Shown in pieces: positions 39,637 through 49,143 of a stretch of DNA of 51,694 nucleotides. The notes under the pieces are model-generated. The model was not told the DNA's origin. It searched no databases and saw only the letters and a program-made list of their open reading frames with translations. Source of the DNA: Planctomycetota bacterium (GTDB lineage: Bacteria; Planctomycetota; Brocadiia; Brocadiales; Scalinduaceae); contig JACZYU010000002.1 in assembly GCA_022570935.1 (NCBI GenBank), positions 1 through 51,694 on the forward strand. Direction: 5' to 3'. The translations under genes and the position numbers were made by a program. Position 1 is the first letter of the stretch, and each line of letters begins with the position of its first letter.

Positions 39637-40658
39637 TATCTCTATCCCGGAGGATATGGGTTTAAACTATTGTACTTTTGTCTGTCTCAATCTAATTTCC
39701 ACAGTCCTACTTGTCTCAAACTATGTGCCAACGTTATTTTATCCGCCAAAACTATAAGAATATCTACGTCCTAACATACTGATGGTACGGGGCTTGTAAA
39801 AATAAAAAACATACCTTAGGGAGGGTGGTGGTGTTCCAATCTGACGTATGCATGGTGGGGGAATTTCTCCCAGTCAATTCGGAGAATTGTTTCTAAAATT
39901 TGCGGTATTTACAGGAATATAAACAAGTTATGAAGGGGGGGGCAGAAAACCCCTCACCTGGGGTGATTTCACCCCACATTTTAGAAGAAAATATCCACAG
40001 GTATTCTTTAAAGGAATCTTTTATGAACACCGGCTAGCGGCGTGCTGCTTGGCGGGCTTGCCCGACGATTCGTGTGGCGGGTGCGGTGAATTATCTATTT
40101 GCTTTTACCTTTTAGTGCTAATCCGGTTTACTCCAGCTATGCTGGATTGTTCTATTCAATTGAAACGTATTGAAATTGGTAATTGTTTATTCGCCAATTA
40201 GCTGCGCATTGGCGTGTGAAAGTGATGGATCACGCGAAACATTGCGGTATTGGTAAGTGTGTTAATGCGAAGAAGGATGGTTCCTTCCGACAGCGAAGAT
40301 GTGAGCCCTAATAAAGTGAACCTGTTTCGGCCTCGTTACACTAAACTGCCGTTGGCTATCCTGCCGGATATGGTGAAGCCTGCTACAGACATGGAAGAAA
40401 TAAACGAATGCACATGTCAGGACGGTCGGGGTGATTGGGGAGAGCGCGCATCGAAAGAACAATCATGGTATCTGGGATATCCTTCCCGCGTCATTTTCTC
40501 GGAGGTCGAGAGATTGAAAAGGTGTTGGGGAATCAATAACTTGATTATCTGCGGAGAAGGAAGTCGGAGCGGCCAATAAGAGCGAAGACGCAGGGTAATG
40601 CCTGTCAAGCAAAGTGGCCGTACCGTTATTATGTTTACAGAATAGAAAGGAGTTCCGC

Positions 40659-41594
40659 TTGAACGCAGACCGTTCCACTACGGGCAAGGTATTATTCGGG
40701 AGTCATATTCCGGAAAAAGATATGCCGTTGAAACTCTCTTTACTACGCTGGAAACTTGGCTGCAAGGCCAAGCAGGAACCTGAGTTTCGGTTTTATGCGC
40801 TGTATGATCGTATTTATCGACGTGATGTTCTGGAAACAGCCTACAAGATTGCGAAGCAGAAGAACGGTTCCCCTGGAGTGGACAATGTGTCATTTGATGA
40901 CATAGAGAAGTCCGATCTTGGTGCAGCAGGTCTTATCGACTGTCTGCATGAGGAATTACGGTGCAAGTCGTATAGACCGTTACCGGTAAGAAGGACGTAT
41001 ATTGCCAAGGCAAATGGGAAGATGCGCCCCCTGGGCATTCCGTGTATACGGGACAGAGTGGTGCAGGCGGCGACGAAATTAATTCTGGAGCCGATATTTG
41101 AGGCAGATTTCTTTAACTGTTCTCATGGTTTCAGGCCGAAACGCTGCGCCCATGATGCGATTGGACAAATACAGGCCAATCTGCGTGACGGCAGGACAGA
41201 AGTTTATGATGCAGATTTGTCATCCTACTTCGACACGATAGACCATGAACTTCTGATGGAGATGATAAAGAAACGAGTCAGTGATCGGTCAGTTCTGAAG
41301 CTCATTAGAATGTGGCTGAGATGCCCTTTCAGCGAAGAGCAGAAGGATAAAGGTTGCGTGGGAAATTCACGGATTGCAAAAATCCGTAGAAAACTCTCGA
41401 AAAAACTTGCGAAGTCTAAGGGGAGCAGAGGTGTCTCTAAGCTCACGAAACCGACATGCGGAACGCCGCAGGGCGGCGTGATTTCTCCTCTGCTTGCCAA
41501 CATCTTTCTCAATGAGTTGGACAAGGCTTTTCATTGTCAGCCGGGTTCACCGCTTTACTTTGCAAATGCGCGTCTGATCCGCTATGCCGACGAC
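40659..41594 (+). CDS. Outer group II intron RT/maturase, 5' exon part
   Basis: A TTG at 40659 with AAAGGAG 7 bases upstream gives residues from [16 protein letters not shown]. It includes [51 protein letters not shown] and [22 protein letters not shown], and ends exactly at LIRYADD. The coding continues at 43458 after the inner intron. Spliced, the protein would be about 480 residues, a normal group II intron RT. Without splicing it is truncated ten codons past YADD. Confidence 0.85.
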
Positions 41595-41595
41595 T

Positions 41596-43457
41596 GTGTG
41601 CCACGAACGAAACTTAGCGTTAGCTGAGTTTCTTAGCTGCACAAAAGATGAGGGTAGACCCCTCGGAGTCGCCTTGCAGGAGGAGACTTCAAACCGCCTC
41701 AAGCTGCATTGGTCAAGAGCCAATGTGGTGAGCGTTGAGGGAAAAGGCTCAGCAAGACTGAGTCAGGTACGTGACTTGGAGACGAATGAAAATGAACCAC
41801 CGATGAAGTGTCGAAAGCGTAGAGAAGGCGTCAAAACCGGGGGGTAGTCGTTAATCCGGGATAAGTCCAGAAGAAACCTGTTTACTGACTGGTCGGCGTC
41901 CGGCATTAAGGTGGCGTGAACTTGACACAGGCTTTTGTGCGGAACGTGGGAACCTGTCGTTCAGATGCTAAGGGAGAATTTCAAGTGGAAGCCCCACAAG
42001 AAAGAGAGTACCAATGCTGAACACAGGGGCGGATTTCCCCGTAGTAGCAGCGAAGGTCAGTAATGCGGCCAGAGCAAAGGGGGAGAGTTATCCAGCAATA
42101 TTTAAAGAACAACCATTAATTGGGAGGAATCTTTGAGTAAAGCAAAGTCGTTTATAATTTCTAAAGAGTTGGTATTGGAAAGCTGGAAACGAGTAAAAGC
42201 GAATAAAGGATCCTGTGGGATAGATGACGAGTCTATATCAGAATTTAGTGAAGATTATAAAAACAATCTTTACAAGATATGGAACCGCATGTCATCGGGC
42301 AGTTATTTTCCTCCACCGGTAAAAACGGTAGGAATACCGAAAAAGAGTGGGGGAGTAAGAGTGCTTGGAATTCCGACGGTCTCAGATCGAGTAGCACAGA
42401 TGGTAGTGAAACTGCACTTTGAGCCTCTTGTGGAGCCGTATTTTCATATAGACTCTTACGGATACAGGGAGGGTAAATCAGCGATACAAGCGGTAAGAGT
42501 AACAAGGAAGCGTTGTTGGAAGTATGATTGGGTATTGGAGTTTGACATCAAAGGTCTTTTTGATAACATTGGTCATGATCTATTGATGCGAGCAGTACGT
42601 CATCACACGAATTGCAAATGGACGCTTTTGTACATCGAAAGATGGCTGAAAGCTCCATTTAAGTTAGAAGACGGCTCTATTGAAATCAGAACCAAGGGGA
42701 CGCCGCAAGGCGGAGTAATAAGCCCTTTGTTGGCTAACCTGTTTTTGCATTATGTATTTGACAAATGGATGGAGCTAAATCATCCAGGAAAACCTTTCAG
42801 CCGCTATGCGGACGATGGGGTAGTTCACTGCAAAACAGAAGCTGAAGCGCAATTGTTACTGAAGGCTTTGTCAGCGAGATTTATTGAATGTGGTCTTGAG
42901 CTTCATCCTGAGAAAACGGTGATAGTCTACTGTAAAGACGATGATCGAGTTAAAGATTACCCGAACACGAGCTTTGATTTCTTGAGTTTTACATTTCGTC
43001 CAAGGAGGTCTAAGAATCGTTTTGGCAAATTCTTTATCAATTTTTCTCCTGCGGTGAGTAATGCTGCCGCAAAAGCGATGAGACAAAAGGCGAGAAAATG
43101 GAAACTTCATCTGCGTAGCGATAAGTCACTTGAAGATTTATCCAATATGTTTAGTCCTGTAATCCGGGGTTGGATAAATTATTATTGCAGCTTTTACAAA
43201 TCGGAGATGTATCCAATATTAAGGCACCTTAACCGGACTCTTGTTAGATGGGCCACACGGAAATTTAAAAGGTTGAAAGGTCATCGCAGGCGTGCAGAGT
43301 ACTTTTTGGGCAGAATAGCCCGTAAGGAACCCTGGTTGTTTCCGCATTGGAAGATGGGCTTAAAGCCAGCGGTTGGATAATGGAAGCCCGTTGAACTGAG
43401 AGGTTCACGCCGGGTTTTGAGAGCACGTGAGGGGGAAGGTCCCTTGCGTGACTCACC
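41596..43457 (+). mobile_element. Inner group II intron, inserted at the YADD codons of the outer RT
   Basis: The element starts GTGTGCCACGAACG and ends in a domain VI hairpin ...CCCTTGCGTGACTCACC. Domain V is at 43384-43418. Removal joins GCCGACGACT to ATGTCGTAATGG, giving YADD-Y-VVMARYMGRR, a perfect RT continuation. The 5'/3' junction could be shifted by one base. Length is ~1,862 bp, with its own RT gene at 42133-43380. Confidence 0.85.
42133..43380 (+). CDS. Inner group II intron reverse transcriptase/maturase
   Basis: The protein has 415 residues, starting at TTG with GGGAGGAA upstream. RT motifs: [72 protein letters not shown] and the active site FSRYADDGVVHC. The maturase domain includes MFSPVIRGWINYYCSFYKSE. 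The C-terminus is FPHWKMGLKPAVG, with no HNH endonuclease. Retargeting to single-stranded DNA at replication forks, or use of nicks, is likely for introns lacking the endonuclease. The gene looks intact, so the intron may be active. Confidence 0.93.
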   Translation: MSKAKSFIISKELVLESWKRVKANKGSCGIDDESISEFSEDYKNNLYKIWNRMSSGSYFPPPVKTVGIPKKSGGVRVLGIPTVSDRVAQMVVKLHFEPLVEPYFHIDSYGYREGKSAIQAVRVTRKRCWKYDWVLEFDIKGLFDNIGHDLLMRAVRHHTNCKWTLLYIERWLKAPFKLEDGSIEIRTKGTPQGGVISPLLANLFLHYVFDKWMELNHPGKPFSRYADDGVVHCKTEAEAQLLLKALSARFIECGLELHPEKTVIVYCKDDDRVKDYPNTSFDFLSFTFRPRRSKNRFGKFFINFSPAVSNAAAKAMRQKARKWKLHLRSDKSLEDLSNMFSPVIRGWINYYCSFYKSEMYPILRHLNRTLVRWATRKFKRLKGHRRRAEYFLGRIARKEPWLFPHWKMGLKPAVG

Positions 43458-43954
43458 ATGTCGTAATGGCTCGCTATATGGGCAGACGCATAACTGACTG
43501 GCTGGAAGCCATCGTCGAAGATCAACTGAAGCTAAATATAAATCGGAAAAAGACAAAGGTAGTTAAAATGAAGCGGCAAGGGGAAGCTCTTGATTTTCTT
43601 GGATTTACCATGCGATACGATAAGGATTTGCATGGTAGAAACCGAACGTATCTGAATACCTTCCCGTCTATAAAGGCAATAGCCAAACATCGGGAGAAGT
43701 TGCGAACTGTTACAAATAGCGGTTATAAGCGCTCGATGTCTGATACTATTGCCAAGGTTAATGAAATTAACCGTGGTTGGAAGAATTATTTTTGCAAAGG
43801 ATATCCAAGGAAATGCTTCAGAGATATAAACTGGTTTGTACTAGAACGTTTCAAATCATTTATAAATCACCGGAGCCAACGACGATGCCGACCTCTCAGA
43901 GATGGAGAAAGCCTCTATGCAGGATTGCGTAGATTTGGCTATGTACCTCTTTGA
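43458..43954 (+). CDS. Outer group II intron RT/maturase, 3' exon part
   Basis: This reads VVMARYMGRRITDWLEAIVE, then LKLNINRKKTKVVKM, LDFLGFTMRYDKDLHGRNRTYLN and the maturase part EINRGWKNYFCKGYPRKCF, ending LRRFGYVPL. It has no independent start signal; it depends on removal of the inner intron. Domain V of the outer intron follows 50 bp after the stop. Confidence 0.85.
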
Positions 43955-44216
43955 TACCAGCAGAATCGGGTTCTCCTGTGCATGCCTTGTGACGAGAATA
44001 GCGGGTGAGCCGTATTAGTGGAAATCTCTATCTACGGTTCGATGAGGACTTCGGGATTAAACCCCCGAGGTTACTCTACTGAAATTAGTGTCTGTCTTTT
44101 GCCTTTCATTTACTTATTTGATCTTTAAGCATTGATTTGACATTTGAGCTTAATTCAAAATCCTTTGTTATTTACAACTTTTGTTCACTTTGATCTTTAG
44201 CTCACTTTAGTCACTT

Positions 44217-44765
44217 TCACTCTACACTCATCAATCCTTTTAATGCTTCTTCATAAACCTGCAAGTCCTTTTCACTAAACAGCACAAATCTGACCTCTTC
44301 AAAGCTATACTCCTGAATAAATTCTTTTGCCGTTGTAAGGGCAATCCTTGCAGCTTTATCTATCGGAAACCTGTAAACACCGGTGCTGATGGATGGAAAT
44401 GAGATTGATTTAATGCCGTTTTCTTTCGCCAGGTTCAGACTGTTATAATATGCATTGCGAAGAAGCTGCTCTTCATTGCGGTTTCCTCCCGACCAGACGG
44501 GACCTACGGTGTGAATTACATACCCGGTTGCCATATTTCCACCAGAGGTTATTACAGCCTCACCGGTAGGACAGCCTCCCTGTTTTGCACGAATCTTTTT
44601 ACACTCTTCAAGAATCTTCGGCCCTCCTGCACGGTGAATGGCGCCGTCCACACCTCCTCCTCCCAGCAGGCCGGTATTTGCGGCATTGACTATGGCGTCA
44701 GTTTCCTGCAGCGTTATGTCACCTTGAATTAAATTGAGTTTGGTTTTACCAATCATTTTTTCCAC
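44217..44765 (-). CDS. Macrodomain protein (O-acetyl-ADP-ribose deacetylase-like)
   Basis: The protein has 182 residues. Motifs: IQGDITLQETDAIVNAANTGLLGGGGVDGAIHRAGG, CPTGEAVITSGGN, YVIHTVGPVW and FPSISTGVYRFP. It would hydrolyse ADP-ribose esters, the MacroD/YmdB activity. The start is GTG at 44765 with AGGAGG 9 bases upstream; the ATG three codons later is too far from that site. It lies alone, 137 bp from the outer intron end. Upstream 44766-45308 has no clear gene, only a 28-codon minus-strand frame ending near 44792. Confidence 0.93.
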   Translation of the reverse strand: MEKMIGKTKLNLIQGDITLQETDAIVNAANTGLLGGGGVDGAIHRAGGPKILEECKKIRAKQGGCPTGEAVITSGGNMATGYVIHTVGPVWSGGNRNEEQLLRNAYYNSLNLAKENGIKSISFPSISTGVYRFPIDKAARIALTTAKEFIQEYSFEEVRFVLFSEKDLQVYEEALKGLMSVE

Positions 44766-45308
44766 TTTGCCGGACCTCCTTTGTAATTATCAGATCTCAG
44801 TAAAAGAGCCTTCATTACCAAAATCAATCGCAAATCCATTACTCCCTTTTGGTTCTAATGGTTCGATGTAACTCATTGCTTTAGCCTTGAACCACTTTAG
44901 TATTTAAAAGATATGGCATGTATTGTCCTGGTCGCAGGGTTTGGATATAGTAAGTATAACTCAAACCTGAAGGAATGAGTTACATTCCATTTGCGATTCT
45001 CAAGTTAGAAAAAGTGTTTATTTACTGAGTTCCGATTATACTACTACACCATAAAACCTTCTTTTCCCCATCCCCATTTACACAGAGCTAAGCTCAGCTT
45101 TGTGAGGGTAATGGTGATTTTACTTCTTTTTGGCATTGAGTCAAGAGTGAAACGAATTGCGAGTTACGAGTTAAGATGGACAAGAAACAAGAAGATTGAC
45201 GATTGATGAGGCGCGTTACATGACGAACATCCTAGAGGAAGATTAACTTCTGTGAGAAAGTGTTTGACTATACTTTTAAGGTTGGATATCTTTACTGCAT
45301 AAATGTTT

Positions 45309-45346
45309 AATAAAATATAGGGTCAGGCCTGACCCTATATTTTATT
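45309..45346. repeat. 38-bp perfect palindrome
   Basis: AATAAAATATAGGGTCAGG and its reverse complement meet with no spacer. Partial copies are at 6892-6910 and 3422-3436. It lies 147 bp before the DUF3800 gene. It may be fused ends of an element whose interior was lost. Confidence 0.9.
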
Positions 45347-45492
45347 CTTGAAATGCACAGATTACATCTTATAATGTAGGTGCGTGAGTAAATCCTAGAT
45401 TATCTGCGACGCACTATGTGTATCGTAAGCGTTTTGTAAGAACGTCGGAACTAGGGGTCACGCTTTTTTTTGCCCAGAATTCAGAGAGATTC

Positions 45493-46143
45493 ATGCTAAT
45501 ATATCTTGATGAAAGCGGCGATCTTGGCTGGAAATTTGACGCACCTTACCGCAAAGGTGGTTCTAGCCGTTATTTGACAATTGCCAGCCTTGTTATTTCT
45601 CCTGACAAAAAACACCTTCCAAAAAGAATAATCAAAAAGCTATATAACAAATTCAATTGGCCCACAAGCATAGAAAAGAAGTGGGTTGATCTGTCTATAG
45701 TAGAACGGAATTGGTTTGCTGAAAAAGCAAACCAACTTTGCTCAAAATACCCAGGTGATATTAGATACTTGTCCATTACGGTTAAAAAAGAGAATGTTCA
45801 AAATCATATTAGAATAGATGCAAATAAACTCTATAACTACATGATAGGACTTTCTTTATTAGAGGAAATGAGTAAGCACAAAGAAATTACGTTTCTTCCT
45901 GATCCAAGAAGTATAAAAGTTGCAAGTGGAAGCAGCTTGCATGACTACCTCCAAACACAATTATGGTTTCAAATGGAATCAGACACCGTTTTAACCACAA
46001 TACCATGTAGTAGTGATGCGAGTAGAAATATTCAATTTTCCGATATGTTATCAGGCATAGTTCAAAGCCACTTTGAAGATGGAAGTTCCCAACCTTGGAG
46101 TAAAATAAGATCAAATATTAGTTGCCAAACTATTTTCTTCTAA
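45493..46143 (+). CDS. DUF3800-family protein
   Basis: From the ATG at 45493 (AGAGAGA upstream) the protein has 216 residues starting MLIYLDESGDLG, the hallmark of DUF3800. Other features are FLPDPRSIKVASGSSLHDYL and NIQFSDMLSGIVQSHFE. The acidic residues (DESG, FLPD, QFSD) suggest an RNase H-like fold with metal binding. Family members are frequent in phage and defence islands; the activity is not established to my knowledge. Frames further upstream of this ATG run through repeats. Confidence 0.85.
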   Translation: MLIYLDESGDLGWKFDAPYRKGGSSRYLTIASLVISPDKKHLPKRIIKKLYNKFNWPTSIEKKWVDLSIVERNWFAEKANQLCSKYPGDIRYLSITVKKENVQNHIRIDANKLYNYMIGLSLLEEMSKHKEITFLPDPRSIKVASGSSLHDYLQTQLWFQMESDTVLTTIPCSSDASRNIQFSDMLSGIVQSHFEDGSSQPWSKIRSNISCQTIFF

Positions 46144-46256
46144 CTGTCAACTGTCTATTCCTCTCCGTTTCTCCGTGTTCTATGTTTTTTTCGTGATTTT
46201 TCGTGTCTTCTTGTCCTCGGCGCTTTTTGTCCGGGGAGCGTGAATAATCTTTTATA

Positions 46257-46404
46257 TTGCAAAACACCCCCCACTCTTTTATAATAACGATCAATATACA
46301 GTAGTTACAGATCATACAGATCATTCTTACCACATTCTAAATATCTTCAAAAAGATAGTTTTACTTGTTTTCGAATAAGTAAGATTTTCCACATACATTT
46401 ATAT
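46257..46404 (+). repeat. Dispersed ~145-bp structured element, copy B
   Basis: This aligns with copy A (3232-3371) over its whole length, with a divergent central 20-30 bp. It follows a short hairpin repeat (46214-46237) and lies 140 bp before the second HigB-like gene. The TTACTTG...TAAGTAA stem keeps pairing relative to copy A. Confidence 0.7.
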
Positions 46405-46543
46405 TCGTGAGTGCTATCCCTTTTTATCCTGCAAGTTGACGAACAATTTCAATAGAAATAGTTGTCCTTTAGTTTTCATGGCAAACACATAATGACTATT
46501 ATAATTAACACTTGATATTAATTATTTTATTTGTAAACTGGAA

Positions 46544-46885
46544 ATGGATATTAAATTCAGAAATGACAAACTTAGAAAATATGCCAATAATGATTCCCTG
46601 GCGAAGAGGAAGCTTGGAACGATAAGGGCTAAACTTTACAAAGCACGACTTGATGATTTGCATGATGCCGAATCACTTGAAGAATTAAGACATGTCCCGG
46701 GTAAATATCACGAACTTGTTCAGGACAGAAAAGGTCAGTGGGCTTGCAATTTAGACCAGCCATACCGATTGATATTTGTGCCTCAAGAGAATCCGATACC
46801 AATCGATGAAGATGGTAAATATATCTGGATAGAGATTAAGAAAGTCGCAATAGTAGAAATAAAAAATTATCATAAAGAGAGATAG
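46544..46885 (+). CDS. HigB/RelE-family toxin
   Basis: The protein has 113 residues. It resembles the RelE/HigB killer-protein group: MDIKFRNDKLRKYANND, KARLDDLHDAESLEELRHVPGKYHEL, QWACNLDQPYRLIFVP and KKVAIVEIKNYHKE at the end. It should be an mRNA-targeting toxin. The antitoxin gene follows after 2 bp, the usual HigBA order. Confidence 0.85.
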   Translation: MDIKFRNDKLRKYANNDSLAKRKLGTIRAKLYKARLDDLHDAESLEELRHVPGKYHELVQDRKGQWACNLDQPYRLIFVPQENPIPIDEDGKYIWIEIKKVAIVEIKNYHKER

Positions 46886-46887
46886 CT

Positions 46888-47979
46888 ATGTCAACTACAA
46901 ATGAATATTCCCCGGAAACAGTCACTCATCCTGGCTTTACTCTTAATGAAAAATTGGAAGAAATAGGGATGAGCAAAAAGGAGTTTGCATTAAGAACTGA
47001 AAAGCCGGAACAGACTATTATAAAAATTATTAAAGGCAACAGTTCTATCACCCCTGATATGTCAATTCAATTCGAGAATGTATTGAAAATTCCTGCGAAC
47101 TTTTGGCTAAAAAAACAATACAGGTATGATGAAATTGTTTCCAGGAATAAGCGCCAATCAGCTATAGAAGAAGCTAAAGAATGGGCAAGATGTTTTCCCT
47201 ATGCTACAATGGCAAACTTTGGCTGGGTTCCATCAACTCGTAAAATTGAAGAGAAAATAGACACACTTTTTCAATTTTTCGGTTTATCGGGTAAAACTGC
47301 CTGGGAAGATTATTATTACGAACAAAAATTGAAAGTATGTTTTCGAATCTCATTAAAACAAACCACTGAATCATATGCAGTTTCTGCATGGCTACGACAA
47401 GGAGAAATTCTTGCGGAAGAATTAAAGGTACCTTCTTACAACGCAAATAAATTTAAACAAAATTTGGAGTCTATTAAAGATCTAATGGCACACCATTCGG
47501 AAGGATTTTTTATTCAATTACAAAATTTCTGCAAACAAGCGGGTGTAAAAGTTGTCTATACTCCTTGTTTACCAAAAGCGCCAATACATGGTTCAACCCG
47601 ATGGATAGGTGACACGCCTTTAATTCAACTTTCAGCTCGCTACAAACAGAATGATAGATTTTGGTTTACTTTTTATCATGAAGCAGGTCACATTTTATTA
47701 CACGGAAAGAAGTATGTTTCTATTGAAAATGTTAAATTTGATGATATTGATTTAAAAAAAGAAGAAGAAGCAGATGCATTTGCAATTGATTGGACATTCT
47801 CAGAAAAGCAAGAAAAGGAACTACTATGTGCTGCCCCTCTAAATGGTAAGGATATTGTGGCTTTTGCAAAAAAATTCAATACACATCCAGCAATTATTAT
47901 CGGACGTTTTCAGCACAAAAAAATTATACCTTATAGTGTTGGAAGGAAATTTATTGAACCCATTTGCTTATCTAATTAA
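46888..47979 (+). CDS. HigA-type antitoxin fused to ImmA/IrrE metallopeptidase domain
   Basis: The protein has 363 residues. Residues ~10-90 are a HigA HTH (THPGFTLNEKLEEIGMSKKEFALRTEKPEQTI...ITPDMSIQFENVLKIPANFWL). The C-terminal half has the zinc motif YHEAGHILLH (about residues 263-272), followed by KKEEEADAFAIDW as third-ligand region. It ends with a wHTH-like segment (KFNTHPAIIIGRFQHKK). It probably represses the operon and could be proteolytically active. The architecture parallels the protein at 5302-6516, but the sequences are only distantly related. Confidence 0.9.
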   Translation: MSTTNEYSPETVTHPGFTLNEKLEEIGMSKKEFALRTEKPEQTIIKIIKGNSSITPDMSIQFENVLKIPANFWLKKQYRYDEIVSRNKRQSAIEEAKEWARCFPYATMANFGWVPSTRKIEEKIDTLFQFFGLSGKTAWEDYYYEQKLKVCFRISLKQTTESYAVSAWLRQGEILAEELKVPSYNANKFKQNLESIKDLMAHHSEGFFIQLQNFCKQAGVKVVYTPCLPKAPIHGSTRWIGDTPLIQLSARYKQNDRFWFTFYHEAGHILLHGKKYVSIENVKFDDIDLKKEEEADAFAIDWTFSEKQEKELLCAAPLNGKDIVAFAKKFNTHPAIIIGRFQHKKIIPYSVGRKFIEPICLSN

Positions 47980-48243
47980 TTGTATAATAAAACTATTCTT
48001 CCTTCAGTAGCGCTAAAGGCGCACTACAGTACGAACGGGTGGCGCAAAGTTTCAGATAATAAGAGGATTGGAGATCAGGTAAGAATAGAAAAATTATAAT
48101 GTGTCAAGTGGCGAGATGTGATAGTCATATAGTTTCTTATCATCAAAACAGATAGTGTAAAATGCAAGAAAAGTACAAATGCAATGTAGAGAAATTGTTC
48201 CAAAATATTTTATCAGTTAGAATTTGTATAAGGAGAGAAGGAA

Positions 48244-48531
48244 ATGGGAAAGAAAACAGTAGTGTTTAATGAATCAGGGCTAGGTAAATTACCAAATAAC
48301 AAGCCCACAGTTTATAAGATCAAGACAGATGGTGGGAATACCAATTACGTGGGTGTTGCAAAACGGGGACGTGTTCAGGAAAGGCTTCAGGAACATTTGC
48401 CAGGGAGTAAAGATTACATTCCCGGCTCAAAGGTTGAAATCGAACAGATGGCCAACATATCTGAGGCACGCCAAAAAGAATCTAATATTATTTCGCAGAC
48501 TAAACCTAAATATAACAAACAAGGCAAGTAA
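48244..48531 (+). CDS. Small GIY-YIG-like nuclease-fold protein
   Basis: The protein has 95 residues with AAGGAGAG before the ATG. PTVYKIKTDGGNTNYVGVAKRGRVQERLQEHL resembles the GIY-YIG core (V-Y-K-I ... Y-V-G-V-A ... R). ARQKESNIISQTKPKYNKQGK carries the conserved Glu and a P-x-YN end. It would be a minimal DNA nuclease domain. The preceding gap 47980-48243 has no gene. Confidence 0.6.
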   Translation: MGKKTVVFNESGLGKLPNNKPTVYKIKTDGGNTNYVGVAKRGRVQERLQEHLPGSKDYIPGSKVEIEQMANISEARQKESNIISQTKPKYNKQGK

Positions 48532-48600
48532 TCTAAAATTTATGAAGTTTGAATAAACATAGTCTTTAATATAGAAAGTTATGTTAACTTGATAGAAGGG

Positions 48601-48831
48601 ATGACCACAATGGAACTCAAGAAAGAAAGCCGCATTGTCGACGAGTTCAACGGTTGGGACGGAGATAATGTTTATGAGCTTGACAATGGGTCAAAGTGGC
48701 AACAGGTTAAGTACAAGTATAAGTACAAATACAAGTACCGACCTAAGGCGAAGATATGGAAGGATGGTTCAAAATATATGCTCGAAGTTGAGTGCATGAA
48801 TGAGATGATTCAGGTACAAAGAGTCGACTAA
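48601..48831 (+). CDS. Small conserved hypothetical with (KY)n repeat
   Basis: From the ATG at 48601 (GAAGGG upstream) the protein has 76 residues. It has RIVDEFNGWDGDNVYELDNGSKWQQV, then alternating YKYKYKYKYRPK, then YMLEVECMNEMIQVQRVD. The layout suggests a small beta barrel with a basic strand that could bind nucleic acid. I recall similar small hypotheticals in many bacteria but know no function. Confidence 0.6.
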   Translation: MTTMELKKESRIVDEFNGWDGDNVYELDNGSKWQQVKYKYKYKYKYRPKAKIWKDGSKYMLEVECMNEMIQVQRVD

Positions 48832-48894
48832 ACCAATCCTTTCTTAAAAAAGTAATTAGAAGATGCGAAGAAGAAAGGAAAGAAAAATGAAATG

Positions 48895-48977
48895 GGGTCA
48901 AGTCTGCTTATGACTTAACTGATTTTATTTTACGAATACAGTTGTTTACTAGGTCAGCTATCGGCAGACTTGACCCC
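48895..48977. repeat. Inverted-repeat element (GGGGTCAAGTCTGC arms)
   Basis: The arms GGGGTCAAGTCTGC and GCAGACTTGACCCC are perfect, with ~55 bp of AT-rich loop. The region 48832-49143 otherwise has the 27-bp repeat (49018-49044) and another TTTGACCC-type pair. It is the same style of element as at 33489, 37255 and 45309. Confidence 0.8.
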
Positions 48978-49017
48978 TTGACTTGATTTTAAATGCTATC
49001 AATTATTTCTAAGTCTT

Positions 49018-49044
49018 GATTGAATCATTTGTCAATATTAAAGA
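49018..49044 (+). repeat. 27-bp dispersed direct repeat, copy 2
   Basis: Perfect match to 24763-24789. Confidence 0.75.
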
Positions 49045-49143
49045 TTTGACCCCATCTGTTCTGGTCAAGGGGAGATTTGACCCATTCCTTCCTATTTCCA
49101 CTTTATAAAACAACGATTTCAGAAAATTAGGAAAGATTTTTAG

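Larger units (their letters stand above)
40214..44079 (+). mobile_element. Group II intron (outer), interrupted by a second group II intron
   Basis: The 5' end fits GTGYG (GTGTG at 40214). The 3' end is defined by domain V (34 nt at 44007-44040, GAGCCGTAT...CTACGGTTC) and a domain VI helix ending CTCTAC near 44079. The ~440 bp before the RT gene are structured, intron domain I-like sequence. Small frames there are not genes. The element is ~3.9 kb, made long by the inner intron. Boundaries are exact to a few bases only. Confidence 0.85.

Noticed and set aside
40250-40579. 109-residue frame before the outer intron RT
   Set aside because: It lies in the structured 5' domains of the group II intron and has no family resemblance. 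Frames on the other strand are equally long.
44792-44875. 28-codon minus-strand frame starting MSYIEPLEPKGSNG
   Set aside because: It reads protein-like but is too short to place in a family and has no clear ribosome site. It may be a gene remnant.
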